DNA of 64,000 bases from Ophioceras dolichostomum (taxonomy: Eukaryota > Ascomycota > Sordariomycetes > Magnaporthales > Ophioceraceae), in the NCBI GenBank assembly GCA_003049485.1, contig PYST01000053.1:1-64000 (forward strand). The letters run 5' to 3'. Position numbers and translations under genes: made by a program. The notes under the pieces were generated by a model. That model worked only from the letters and a program-made list of their open reading frames with translations. It searched no databases and was not told the DNA's origin. The first letter of the stretch is position 1, and each line of letters opens with the position of its first letter. This document shows, piece by piece, positions 43,835-55,441 of the stretch.

Positions 43835-46075
43835 ATGACGATGCAATATCCGCGCCGCCTCGTCGGCGAGCTGTTCAAGCAGCTCTCTCGAACCCAACCT
43901 CGGCGTCCCTTCAGCTTGTACTGGCGCCCTCCACGGCCAACTAAGCCTCTTCCTCCCCAGTCGAGATCGATCAAGATAGAGCCATTATCAAGGCCAAGGC
44001 AAAGGAATAATGATGGAAGCTCAAGTGGAAGGGGTCCCAAACATGGGCCTCTTATGGCCGGGGTGGCCGGGGCAAGTTTCCTTGCCGCCGTAGTCGCCAT
44101 CTTAGACCCTTTATCCTCACAATCCAACGGCGACGGTAGCGACGCGAGGCAAGGGAGCAACCCGCCCTCCGACGGCCGCGATCCTTCTCTCCCGCGACAT
44201 CGACTCGCCGACATACGGGCCAAACATGGCCAAGGTTCGGACGAACCGTGGGTTACATGTGGCGACAAGGTCTACGATATCACGGACTGGGTCGGAGCGC
44301 ACCCAGGGGGCGAGGTGATCCTGCGCGCGGCCGGCGGCAGCATCGAGCCATATTGGAACATCTTCACCATCCACAAAGCCCCGCACGTTCGCGAGATTTT
44401 GGATCAATACCTGATCGGTCTGGTGGCAGCCGAGGACCTGGACCCCAGGACGGGCCTCCCTACAGCCGAGGCGATCGAGGATCCGTTTGCGGCCGACCCG
44501 GCGCGAGATACACGCTTGCGAAAGCACACAGCAAAACCTTGCAACGCGGAACCGCCTGCAGAGGTCATAGCACACGAATTCGTCACTCCACCAGAGCTGT
44601 TCTACGTGCGGAACCACATGTGGGTGCCACAGGTCGACGCCGCGGACGGCCACGCGCTCACGATCGAGCTGCCCGACGGCGAGGAGCGCGTGTACACCTT
44701 GGCGGAGCTGCGATCAAAGTTCCGCCCTCACCGCATCACGGCCTCACTTCAGTGCAGCGGCAACCGGCGCAGCGACATGACGGCCTCGGCAGCCGCCACA
44801 AACGGCCTGCAGTGGGGCGCCGGGGCCATCTCCAACGCCGAGTGGGAAGGCGTGCGGCTCTCCGACGTGCTGCGCAACGCGGGGCTCGCCGCCTCCCTGA
44901 AGAAAGATGACGGCACAGAAACCGACGAGCGCGAGATGCACGTGCAGTTCTCGGCGCTCGAGGCCTACGGCGCGTCCATCCCGCTGTCCACGGCGCTGGA
45001 CCCGCGCGCGGACGTGCTCCTGGCCTTCAAGATGAACGGCGCCCCGCTGCCCCGCGACCACGGCTTCCCGCTGCGCACCATCGTTCCCGGCCACGTGGCG
45101 GCGCGGTCGGTGAAGTGGCTCAACAAGATCGTCGTTAGCGACGAGGAGTCACCCAGCCAGTGGCAACGGCGCGACTACAAGTGCTTCGGCCCCAACGAGG
45201 GGTCCACGCCGGACTGGGACCGCTACCCTGCCATCCAGGAGATGCCCGTCACGAGCGCCGTGACGGGCGTGTGGGTGGGCGACTGCATCCGCAAGGCAGC
45301 AGCAGCAGCCACCGCCGCCGCCGCCCCTGCATCTACTACTACCACTAGCTGGATGCTTCGCCGGACGGATGCGCATCGAGCCGCGCCTTGCGTCCGCGAC
45401 CTGCCCGGCTGGCGGCGCGAGCACATGCAGGCCCTAGAAGAGTGTCATGACAAGGACAAGAAGGGCCCCTCATCGGATTCCGTCCCCGTCGCGCTGACGG
45501 GCTACGCCTACTCGGGCGGCGGCAAGCGGATCATCCGCGTGGACGTCAGCGTCGACGGCGGCCGCACCTGGGACCAGGCCGAGCTGGTGGACGACTGCGG
45601 GCCGGACGGCAAGATGTGCGCGGGCTCAAAGTCGTGGTCCTGGAAGCGGTGGCGGTACGTCGGGAGTCTCGGACCCGAGTTCGTCTCCCCATCTTCCTCC
45701 TTCTCCTCGGACCAAGCAGACGCCAAGGGAAGTAGCAGCAGTATGAGCAACGGCAAGGACGCGAAGGAGACGACGGAGAAGAACAAGTGCACGACTATCC
45801 TCGTCAAGGCCACCGACTCCGCCTACAACACCCAGCCGGAGCAGCACACGGGCATCTACAACGTCCGCGGCAACCTGGCCACCGCGTGGCACCGTGTGCG
45901 CGTCTGTCCGTCGTGCGTCAAGTCCAAAGACGGCAGCCTCTCGTGGCAGACTGGTGATGGCGTGTTCGGGTCCGGATTCCGAGCCTTGTCGTCGAAGAGC
46001 GAGGAAGGGAAGAAAGATCAGGGTCATAATCAAAACCAGGCGAAGGAGAACGAGAAGGAGAAACAGCCGGCCTAA
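43835..46075 (+). CDS. Sulfite oxidase with cytochrome b5 domain, mitochondrial, 746 aa
   Basis: Oxidises sulfite to sulfate in the mitochondrial intermembrane space, passing electrons via its b5 heme. Single exon; ATG at 43835 (MTMQYPRRLVGELF). The Arg-rich presequence is followed by one hydrophobic segment (MAGVAGASFLAAVVAIL, about residues 71-87), a bipartite intermembrane-space signal. The cytochrome b5 domain lies at about 115-195, with heme ligands H156 in HPGG and H180 in TIHKAP. The Moco domain begins near FVTPPELFYVRNHMWVP; the molybdenum-binding cysteine is C307 in LQCSGNRRSDM. GHVAARSVKWLNKI and GYAYSGGGKRIIRVDVSVDGG lead into the dimerisation domain, ending with ATDSAYNTQPE. Odd points are an Ala/Thr-rich insert of about 80 residues after VGDCIRK, a Ser-rich insert of about 50 residues near SPSSSFSSDQ, and a Lys-rich tail. 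Confidence 0.92.
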   Translation: MTMQYPRRLVGELFKQLSRTQPRRPFSLYWRPPRPTKPLPPQSRSIKIEPLSRPRQRNNDGSSSGRGPKHGPLMAGVAGASFLAAVVAILDPLSSQSNGDGSDARQGSNPPSDGRDPSLPRHRLADIRAKHGQGSDEPWVTCGDKVYDITDWVGAHPGGEVILRAAGGSIEPYWNIFTIHKAPHVREILDQYLIGLVAAEDLDPRTGLPTAEAIEDPFAADPARDTRLRKHTAKPCNAEPPAEVIAHEFVTPPELFYVRNHMWVPQVDAADGHALTIELPDGEERVYTLAELRSKFRPHRITASLQCSGNRRSDMTASAAATNGLQWGAGAISNAEWEGVRLSDVLRNAGLAASLKKDDGTETDEREMHVQFSALEAYGASIPLSTALDPRADVLLAFKMNGAPLPRDHGFPLRTIVPGHVAARSVKWLNKIVVSDEESPSQWQRRDYKCFGPNEGSTPDWDRYPAIQEMPVTSAVTGVWVGDCIRKAAAAATAAAAPASTTTTSWMLRRTDAHRAAPCVRDLPGWRREHMQALEECHDKDKKGPSSDSVPVALTGYAYSGGGKRIIRVDVSVDGGRTWDQAELVDDCGPDGKMCAGSKSWSWKRWRYVGSLGPEFVSPSSSFSSDQADAKGSSSSMSNGKDAKETTEKNKCTTILVKATDSAYNTQPEQHTGIYNVRGNLATAWHRVRVCPSCVKSKDGSLSWQTGDGVFGSGFRALSSKSEEGKKDQGHNQNQAKENEKEKQPA

Positions 46076-46882
46076 CGGAACGGCATTAACTATGGGATTG
46101 GGATCCGTCGAGTAAAAGGTTGATTCTGTGCGAAGTGAAATCGGAAATTGTATTAACTTAGGCAGAGCATGGGCGCAAATAGCGGTGGTCGTGCTTCTCG
46201 ACGAGCATTTGTATCATAGTATCAGGTCGCATAATACCCTTCTATACTTGATATTCTCAGATAGCAAGCAATGTTGATCTAGTTTCTTTTGTTACGACAT
46301 GCGATGAAAGTCCCTGATTTCGGAGACCACAAGCTCCCCACCCAAGTACACCTAGAAATCCAATACCTGACCACGGACGAAAGGTAAACGGATCGTGCAC
46401 GTTGCAAGGCTATCAACGCAATTCAACAATCACGCTCAACATTCCACATAGGGGAATGGGGAAGTGGAAAAACCACGGGTTGAAAGAGTTCTAATGTATG
46501 CGGATCGCTCCGAGTCTCCCTGGATGGTACAATGAGCAAACAGTATTATACACGCACCACAACCAACAACATACCCGCACACTCTCCTACGGCCCCTAGA
46601 TGGCAGGCAAGGAAGCACAGACCTAAGGCAGGCCACCTCGACCCGAACCACAACCAGGTGCAACAAGCGAGCCAAGAACTACTGTTGGCCGAATTAATGG
46701 CAGTAAAGGCGACGAGCCGGCTCTCTTCTCTAGCAGAGCACCCCTATATCCCATCCCATCCCGTCCAAACCATCAGGCACCGCGCTCCACCTATCCCTAA
46801 TGTAACAAGCCGCGCAACCTCCACCTCCTGTCTATCAATCTTATGATCTGTCTACCTACCCCTCAGGCAACCAAGTGTAATT
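46076..46882. other. Intergenic between convergent sulfite oxidase and RPN2
   Basis: Two 3' ends face each other. A 104-codon frame at 46532-46846 has no recognisable content. Nothing else seen. Confidence 0.6.
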
Positions 46883-49800
46883 CTACACCTCCTCCTCCTC
46901 CTCCTCCTCATTGTCCGTGAAGTACTCAAAGTCGCGCGGCACGGGCGCCTCCTCGTCGTCCTCGCCATCCTCGTCCACGGCAGTCAGCACGCCAGCCACG
47001 GCCATGGAGCCCGCGCCGCCACCGCCACCGCCACCGCCAGAAGCAGCAGCAGGCACCGCCGCGTCAGCGTCGGCAGCGGCGGACAGGCCGCCGGCGCCCG
47101 CAGTCCGGCTGGCGGCGAGGAGCTGCGAGAGCACGTCTCCCGGCAGGTTGAGGCCGCCGGCACCACCGCCGCTGCCGCCGGAAACGCCCTGGCCGACTCC
47201 GAAAAGCTCTGCCGCGCGCAGCTGACGAGTGCTGGCCGAAGAAGCGGCGGCCTGGCCACCGGAACCGGCGCCGGCGACGACGGGGGCCTTCTCGACCGAG
47301 GCCTTCTTGAGCTTCTCCTCGATCAGCGACTTGGGCTGGTCGGCCTGCGTATCGTGGAGGAGAAGGGGACCGCCGGTCGGCTGTTTAGATTGAAAATAAA
47401 GTAATTAGTACGACGAAAAACAAACATAAATGGGAAGAGATGAAATGGCATTGTTTCTGCGTACCTTCTTGACAGGAGTATATCTGCCAGCAGGGAAGCT
47501 GATATACTTGAGCTGACCGGGGAGCACACGCGACATGTTCTCGATCTCGTAGCCGACCTTCTCCTTCTCGGCCTTCTTTCGCGACTCGGGCGGCACCGAC
47601 GCCTCCTTGCTGCTGTCGATGACAGCCTCGCCCTCTTTCTTACCATCCTTGTTCGACTCGTCGGCGGCGCTCTTAGCGCCCGACTTCTTGTCGTCGTCAA
47701 TGTCCATCTTGTCGTCGCCTCCAGACGCAGCAGCAGCAGCAGCAGCAGTACCGGCAGCAGCGGCAGCAGCAGCGGCAGCAGCAGCGGCCTGCTTGGCGGG
47801 AGCAGGGTCCATGTCCATGCTCTCGCGGCGCTGGGCGCTCGCCTTTTTCTGAGCGCGGCGCTTGGCCAGGGCCGTGGTCGAGAGCACGGCGGTGGCGACC
47901 ATTGCGGGGCCCTCCTCGGCCTTGACCTCCTGCTCGGGCGGGTAGTCGAACAGGCTGGGGCGCGTGGCGCAGTGGAACTTGAAGTTGGGGATCTCCAGGT
48001 CGTGGTCCAGGCCGATGATGGAGGTGGGGCTGAAGCTCAGCGACAGGAAGTGGGTGAAGGGGAACCAGTACCAGTACTGCGTGAAGACGGCCATGCCGAC
48101 GATGCCGGCCATGTTCAGGTTGCCGGTCTGCGTCTGCAGGCCGATGGTGCAGTTGCGGCCGCCGGCGTCGATGATGCCCAGCGCGAGGGCCGCCCCGAAC
48201 TTGGTCATGGCGTCCTCGTGGCGGTCACCAACGACCTTCTTGAGGTTCTTGCGGATGGCGGCCACCTTGGGGTTCATGGCCTCGTTCTGCTGCACCATGA
48301 TCATGGCGAGGGCGATCAGCGCACCCTGGCGCACGAAGTCGGTGGGGTCCTTCATCATGGGCTCCAGCAGATCGATAGCCTCGTCCAGACCAGTGCCGGC
48401 GCATGAGATACCCAGAGCCATCGCTGAGCCGTAGCGCACGTGCGGGTTGTACGACTCCGAAAGGAGCTCAACCATGCGCGGCACGCTGCCAGGCTTGCGG
48501 AACAGGATGAAGCCCAAGCTCATGACGGCGATACGGCGCACATCGTCGTTCACGTCGCTCACGGCAGTGTGCAGCAGCTTGCGGATGGCCTTGTTGCTGC
48601 CAGTGCCGCAGTAGGCCATCGCGATGGTCAGGATACCGCCGTACCGCAGCGTTGGGTCCGGGTCGTTAAGCAGGCCCTCGACGATCACGTCGGCGCCCTC
48701 CTGGCGACCAAACATGATGAGGGCCATACCCAGCGCGCAGCCACGGACAATCTTCTCATGCGTGGTGTCGTGCGCGTACGCGAACATGACCTGCAGCGCG
48801 CGAGAGTTGCCCGTGCCCAACATGATCAGGCCCATGGCCAGACCCACAGCCTCGCCATTCAGCGCCGAGTCCGCCCAGAGCACGTCCTTCAAGCTCTCGA
48901 AGATCCCCTCGTCGCCGGTGGCCATGCCAGCAATGCCTAGACCGAGTGCGCCGCCGTGACTGATAACCTCCTCCTCCGTAGACTTAAACATGGTGTGGAG
49001 ATAATCTAAGGCGTCCGCGCCATGGTTGGCGTGGATCAGCCCGTAGGCGTATAGCGCGCCACCCTGGCTAAAGATAGACCCGCTGCTGATACCCGTGGTC
49101 TTGGGCAGGTAGGGCTCCAGCAGCTTGCGGGACTGGGTCAGGTTGCCACGGTGGATCACGCCGAGGGCGGCAGTGGCCGTGAACTTGGACCAGTTGACGG
49201 CCTTGCCGAGCCACTCCAAGTTGTCACGGAAAAACTTGTCGTGGGTCGTGCCAGCATTCATGAATGCGTTGCAGAACGTGACAGCCGTGTGGAAGATGGA
49301 GCTCCGTCCCTCGAGGCTCTCCCGCACCTTGTTCAGGATGCTGAGGTCCGTGTGGTTGTTGCGGTATAGGAACTCGAGGTTGAGCTTGATCGCGGTGCTA
49401 CCGTCGAGGATCGAGCGGATGTTCTTGAACAACTTTGCAACCTCTTCGGAAACCTCCTCCTCGGGGCTCTCATCGACATCTTGCAGCAGAGGCTCGCTTT
49501 CGGCAGCACCCTCGCCAGCCTCATCGCCTGTCTTGGCCGCTGGCTCCGGCTTCTTGGGTGGCTCACCCGAAGGCAGAGACTTGATGACTTTGCCCAAGAA
49601 CTCCTGGGTCCCGTTGTCGTATAGATCGAACGCGATCTGGTAGGCGTTGGCAATCGAGTTGACATCGCCGTTGTTTACCAACGTCCGTAGCATCGTTGAC
49701 GCCTCTTCGTCGGAGTCCAGATACACGACGCATCGGGCAATGGCGAAGTAGTCTGGGTTGGGGATGTCGTTCAAGAGGTCGAGGATGAGTCTCAAGATCT

Positions 49801-50849
49801 CGGTGCGGAGGCTGCGCTCCTGGACAACATCGAGGCAGATTCCGAGAGCGTACTCCATGAGCTCCTCGGCGGGGCTGGGGCTCGAGTCTTGCGACTTGCC
49901 CTTAGAGCGCTTCTCATCATCGCTGGCTCTCTTAATGACCCGTCGAAGGACGCTTAGATTCTTGGCCTCCACCGCGATGCCGACGACTTGCCGGTAGCGG
50001 CCTTCCTTCAGGCAGCTTTCGAAAAGCCGCTCGATGACCCTCTGGAGAGCAGCTTGCGTGGGCTCGTCCGCAATCTGCACAATCGAGGCCGATCTGCCCT
50101 GTTTCGTAGCAGGCTGGAAAGTGGGATCGAGGATGGTGTTGTCCGTTGAGGCGCGCGACAAGAGAGACTTGGACGGCAGCGTGGACTGGGAGAACGGGGT
50201 TGTCGGGGAGATCAGGGCCGAACCGTCAGCGCCACCGGTGGAGAAGGTGGTCTCCAGCGCGGGAAGGGAGATGTCGTTCTTGGACTGCTTGGCGGGCGTA
50301 TGGTTCGTCGAGGAGACGGCGATGTACTGGTCGATGCACTTGGAGATAATGGTCTCCTCGAACTCGCCGGGGGCATCGAGTTTGAAGAGATCACCCGCAG
50401 CCAAGGCGAACGTCATGCTCTCATTGTAGGCCTGAAGGTGGTAGTACACCTTGGCGAGGACAAGCGCAGCGAGCTGACGTTCCGGAAAGCTGTCATCCTC
50501 ATAAAGGGCCTCACTGTTTGACGCGATCGCACTCGTTAGCAACAGAGAGCTCCAAGGACTGGAGTCTAAGTGGATGCAGTACCCTCCATAAGGGTACATG
50601 GCCATGGCGCAGGGCCGGGTTGGCGAGGCCAGGAAAGATAAGGGAAAGTGCCGGCACCATCAAGAAGACGAGGGCCGAAGCCGTCGCATCTAAAGCAGCT
50701 TGTACTTACATGTCACTCAGCGCGCCAGCGACTTCGGTCCAGACAGTGTCAATGTCATCGTTGAGAGTCTGGAGGGCGAAGATCTTCAGCTCCGGTTCCT
50801 CGTCGGCAAGAAAGCCGAGGACGCCGGTCGCCGTGACGAGTCCGGGCAT
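46883..50849 (-). CDS. rpn2: 26S proteasome regulatory subunit RPN2, 1228 aa, three exons
   Basis: Largest non-ATPase scaffold subunit of the 19S base, which holds ubiquitin receptors and the deubiquitinase near the ATPase ring (nucleus and cytosol). Exons in transcript order: 50849-50710, 50513-47465, 47380-46883 (3687 nt). Intron 1 has GTAAGT, TTGCTAACG and AACAG; intron 2 has GTACGC, TCTAAAC and AACAG. The N terminus is MPGLVTATGVLGFLADEEPEL, then EALYEDDSFPERQLAALVLAKVYYHL. Proteasome/cyclosome repeats fill the middle (SQGGALYAYGLIHANHG, SHGGALGLGIAGMATGDE, VRGCALGMALIMFG, LRYGGILTIAMAYCGTG, VRYGSAMALGISCAGTG). The C-terminal part has PLFDYPPE-like SLFDYPPEQE and LPGQLKYISFPAGRYTPVKK. It is longer than yeast Rpn2 because of a poly-alanine insert (about 47730-47800) and a Gly/Ala/Glu-rich tail. 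Confidence 0.95.
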
Positions 50850-52443
50850 CTTCCGAAAATGGTCGACGGCGGCTAAGTGGGTGGAAGAGGAGAAATGCGA
50901 TAATATTCGGAGTCGGGTGGGCGATTTGAATGTTATTTCGTGGTCCGCACGATGTCTACGAACAAGAATGAAAGACTCGGGGTCAAGGGCTTGATAATGC
51001 GAAGTTTGTTGCAGATGAATCGGAGAAGTGGACAGCAGCTGGAAACGGGGAGAAGGTTGAGCAGGGCAAGAGGCCAAACACGGCTGTTGATCCACGTCAG
51101 GCTGCACTGCCTTACGACGAGATGAGCTGCAGGTGCAGGTGGACACGGGCCACCAACGAATGCAACCTGAGCCAGTTCTTGCGACGGGGCAAATATTCCC
51201 CGATACCGACCTAGCCAGGCTTCACGGGCATTCCAGTGACTTTGAACTTCCATGCAACGCATATGAGAATGGATCACCTGTTTTTGAGTTGAAAGCCACG
51301 TGCCCCCATCGATCAGCTTTTTGTTCTTTCAATACCAGACTGACGTTACTGGATTGATCGCTCTGGACTTTCCACTCCGGGACTATCAAGAGTTGTTCTG
51401 CCATCCAAAGGCAGGAGCTCGGGCCAACCAAAAGCTCTTGAGTTTCAGAGTCGCCGCGCACTCACGTGCTGCATTGCACTTACTCCAATCCGGCTTAGCA
51501 AATCTTAGCTTTGATCCCTTGTTCAGCAAGAAAAAAAAAGCTGGGATTTCGTGACACCTGAGGAATGTCGCAACTTTTGAGGAATCCTGACGATTTTGTA
51601 AAGAGGGATTGAAAACATACTGTATCACATGCTATCATAGTCAATGACTTGTCTCCTCACCACTGCAACTGCTGCAACCAAACGAAAGGGCGCAGTTTGG
51701 GGCCCGTAGAGTAGAAACCAGGGAATAAGTGACGATGGCTGGTGCCGGTGGGAGGAACCAAGCATCCTGCCTGGTGTTGGAGCTATGCTATCAATAACTG
51801 AATTGTGAGCGGTGGATAGGAAGGCACATGCACCTCTGCGAATCTGCAAACACAAGCAAGAAGAACAAACACATCTTCATTTCTCTTGGCGCCACAACTC
51901 TCTTTTTCGCATCGCGCCGCCAATTGGTCTCGTCACTTTCTTGCTCCCCCAATGCGAAAAGAGACCCTGTATTAATTTGCGACCGCAAAACTCTGTACGG
52001 GGCGGGTTCTGTGCTTGTTGAGCCTCTTTTTGGGTCCCTAGTCGGACACGTCGATGTGACCACTGTCTGATCCACCGCAAAGCCACCAGATCACAACAAC
52101 GTCGAAAGCGAATCGAACCCTCCGAACTTTGCGCCCTCCGATCCCGCCGCCGTTTGTGTGGATTTTCAGCATATATAAAGAAACAGTCTTTGGTCTCGGC
52201 CGGTATCGAGCTCCATGCGTCCAGCGTCTTCGCCCTAGCTCAGGAGCCTGATTCCAGGAAGAGATTCCAGGAAGAGGAGGCATTCACACACGCGCGCGGG
52301 AGCCTAAACTGTCTGCGTGCCACATGTTCGCGGGGTCTTGATTGAGGTTGGGAACCCGTTGGGAATCGAGCGAGCGAGCGAGCGAGCCTGGTATACACGA
52401 CGCGCTTCAGGCCGGGCCGGGAGAGGCCAGCTGGTCCGTCGAG
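50850..52443. promoter_or_regulatory. Bidirectional intergenic region, RPN2 and mRNA triphosphatase
   Basis: About 1.6 kb between divergent housekeeping genes, so it must hold both promoters. A TATATAAA motif (52172-52179) lies about 270 bases before the triphosphatase ATG. No gene in between. Confidence 0.55.
52172..52179 (+). promoter_or_regulatory. TATA-like element upstream of the RNA triphosphatase gene
   Basis: TATATAAA, about 265 bases upstream of the start codon. Position and strand suit the plus-strand gene. Evidence is motif only. Confidence 0.35.
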
Positions 52444-55441
52444 ATGGATCTCACTAGGATGCTGAACACCGACGCTGGCGCGCCGCCAGCAACGGCGTCG
52501 CCTCCCGCGCCCGCGAAACAGCCGCCTCATCCACACCCCCCACCGCCTCCTCCCTCTGCGCGTCAACCGTCGACTCCCGTGCAGGCCGCCCAGCCGCACC
52601 CCTTTCGCGACTATGGCCAGCCGCCGCATCCGTCGCCCGCGAGGCAGATGTCCCACGATGGCTACGGCCCCGGCCCAGGCCCCGGCCAGCCGCCACTGGC
52701 CCAGACGCCGGGAGCGCCACCGCCCCCGCCATACGCGTCGTCGCCCTCTGGCTATCCAGGTCCTGGAACCTACGGGTCTCGACCGGTTCCGCCACCGTTG
52801 CAGCCGGTAATGGGTCCCGACACTCGCTCGCCCAGTCTCGGCGCGATGCCGGCCCCTTCCCCTTACCGGCAGACGCCGATGGGGACTCCAGGGGGAGCAG
52901 CTAGTGGAGGCTATTCTTTCCCCCAGACACAAGCCCATCCAACGCCAACTAGTCCTTCGCAGCGGCACCAGCCACTCCCTCCAGCGAGCGCGTACCCACC
53001 TCGTAGCGATAGCTTTTCGCATCCGCAGCCGCACCCACATGCGCCGGGCCCAGGGCCGGTTGGTATGACAGGCCCGCACGGCGCCTCCTTGTATATGCAG
53101 TCACCGATGCCACAGACTCCACCAGTGGGCTCAGTCGGTCCGGTGGGCACTCCGGGCGGAGCTCACCCGGGGCTCCATCAACGTTCGCAATCCACCCATT
53201 CAACACCCACCCCGACATCAGCCCAAAGCCAGCACCATTATGGCCCTCCGTATGGACAGCAGACGAGCCCTGTCATGTCTCACCATGGCCTCCCTCCCTC
53301 TCAACAGCAGCAACAACAACAACAGCACCAGCACCAGCAACAGCAACACCAAACACCGCTTCTCCAGCACCAATCGCAGCCGCACCCGCAGGACTATTAC
53401 CGGCAGGGCTCGCAACCGCCGACCCCGCTGGGTCCACCTCTTCCGTCCGGTCCTCCGCAGCGCATGTCTTCCGGAGGCGGTTACGCACAACCGCCGAGCC
53501 CGTACCAGCAACGTGGATCCTTCCTCCAACACGCCCACATTCAGGCCTCGCCCATCCAACCTACCCCGCCACCCCTGCCGAAACTGCCCAGTGGCCATCA
53601 ACCATACGACGCCGAGTCTCAGCGACGATCCCAGTCGCGCAGCGAGCGTGATCGGAGCATTAGTATCAGCCCGAAAACGCGCGTGCCGAGCTTGCCCAGC
53701 AGCTCTGGACAGCCGGCGTCAGGCCCACCCTCAGCGTCTGCGCATGCGCCAAACCAAGACCAGGACTACCGGCCTTCCTCCGTGAGCCGGACACTCACAG
53801 CGCCGTCAGTGTCTTCAGCGTCCATAGATGCCGGTCGCGAGCGTGCCGGAACACCCGGAAAGCGCAAAATGGACGACAGGGACCTGCATCCCGACGACAT
53901 CGCGCGCCAAGAACCGCGGCCTCCACCCTTCGATAACATCAACGGATCACGTGTTTCCACAGTCGCAGGCCGAGCTTCAACATCCCCAGTGCTCAGGCGG
54001 AAGAAGCGACGCTTCGTGGAGGTGCCGATCTGGGCTCAGAGTACTGACGAGTTGAAGCGGCAGGCTAAGCTCCGCCAAGACGACTTGAAGCTGCGGAATG
54101 CGAACCTCACGTTGCGCAAGACGGCGCATTCCCAGGTGAACGGCAAGCGGAAGGCTGTCAGCAGGAACTCGCCGACGCCGGAACCCAGCCGTGACAGCAA
54201 CAACAGCGGCATGAACAACGTCAACAACAGCAGCAGCAGTAGCAATGCAGCTGCCCGACCGCCTATCGACCCGGCCAGAAAGGAGATCCTCAGCCTGCTG
54301 GGGCCTTGGGAGCCAACGATTACCAACAAGAAGCCTCAGGACACACTGATAAAGGCGGTCCAAGACTTCCTGTACTTTACGGTCATCAGCAACCCGAACA
54401 TGGGCGAGATCAACTCTCGCGGCATCCAATTCGAGATCGAGGCAAAGCTTGGGATTTGTATTAGCAAAGATACTAATAATCGGATCAAGCTGCCCGTTGT
54501 TTCGGAGTGTGTTCTGGAGAGTTCGAATCGCATTGCCTTCAGGAGTAGCATGACTGAGGTGAGTCTCGTTTATTTTTGTCTGAACGCTCGAATTCCTATG
54601 CTGACAGCTTGCCACCCAACCCAACTAGGAACAACATCGCGGGTTCAACGCCTTCCTCAACGACAACGTCAAGGAGGCCCACGCGCTCAACCCGGAGGCC
54701 GTGGCCGTGCAGCGGGTGCAGATCGACTACAAGCACCTGCGGGAGGTGGACCGCTTCTTCGAGCTGCCCCGCGAGATGCAGGACCGGCTGCCGGCCTGCA
54801 TCAGGAACTACAACCAGCAGCAAGGGCGGCACGGGGCCAAGGTGCGCGTCACGTACGAGTCGCGCGTCGACGCCGCCGACGGCACCACCAGGAGCCTGGT
54901 GCCCATCGCCACGATCATCAAGGCGCGGGTCGGCGACCTCGACATCCACTTCCCGCTCGGCTCCCTCGACTGCCGCATCAGCGTCAACCTCGAGATGCCG
55001 TGGGACGGCCCCGTCGAGGAGATCGAGCGCCTGGGCGCGTCCGACCCGGCAAGGACGCCGGACCGGAACAAGGACCGCTTGAGCTACAGGCAGGGCCCGT
55101 ACCAGATCGACCTCACGCAGGTGACGCAGACTGTCATCGGCCTAGGGGTGAGTTAACAAAAACCAGTCCCAGTCAACCGCTCTGATCTAGCTAGCAAGCG
55201 CATATATATGCAAGCGCCCTGATGGATCTAATCGTAACTGACCCTTTCGTTGCTTTTACAGAACACTCCCCAGCTCAAGAAGGAGCACGAGCTCGAGCTG
55301 GAGCTCTCGGCCGAGCACGTCCTCAGGCACGGCCAGCTGCTAGTCCAGGGCGCGCCGCACTGCTACACCGAGCTGATCGACGGCATGGTGGACAACATCC
55401 GCGTCCTCGTCGGTCAGGCGGCGAAGTGGCAGCCCGCTTAG
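52444..55441 (+). CDS. cet1: mRNA-capping enzyme subunit beta (polynucleotide 5'-triphosphatase), 937 aa, three exons
   Basis: Removes the gamma-phosphate of nascent RNA polymerase II transcripts, the first step of 5' capping (nucleus; partner is the guanylyltransferase). Exons 52444-54558, 54629-55147, 55262-55441 (2814 nt), all introns phase 0 with GTGAGT donors. The start is the ATG of MDLTRMLNTDAG. Residues 1-600 or so are disordered and Pro/Gln/His/Ser-rich with polyQ/H runs (about 53305-53350). RRKKRRFVEVPIWAQS and a coiled segment precede the tunnel-fold catalytic domain at about 625-937. Metal-binding glutamates are in FEIEAKLG (E664, E666). Later motifs are YKHLREVDRFFELP, AKVRVTYESR, GDLDIHFPLGSLDCRISVNLEMP, LSYRQGPYQIDLTQV and the C-terminal KKEHELELEL. 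It belongs to the metal-dependent fungal Cet1/Pct1 family. The long N terminus is the main difference from yeast. Confidence 0.94.

Noticed and set aside
46532..46846. 104-codon plus-strand frame after RPN2
   Set aside because: Lies in the 3' region between two convergent genes. No recognisable composition or motif.
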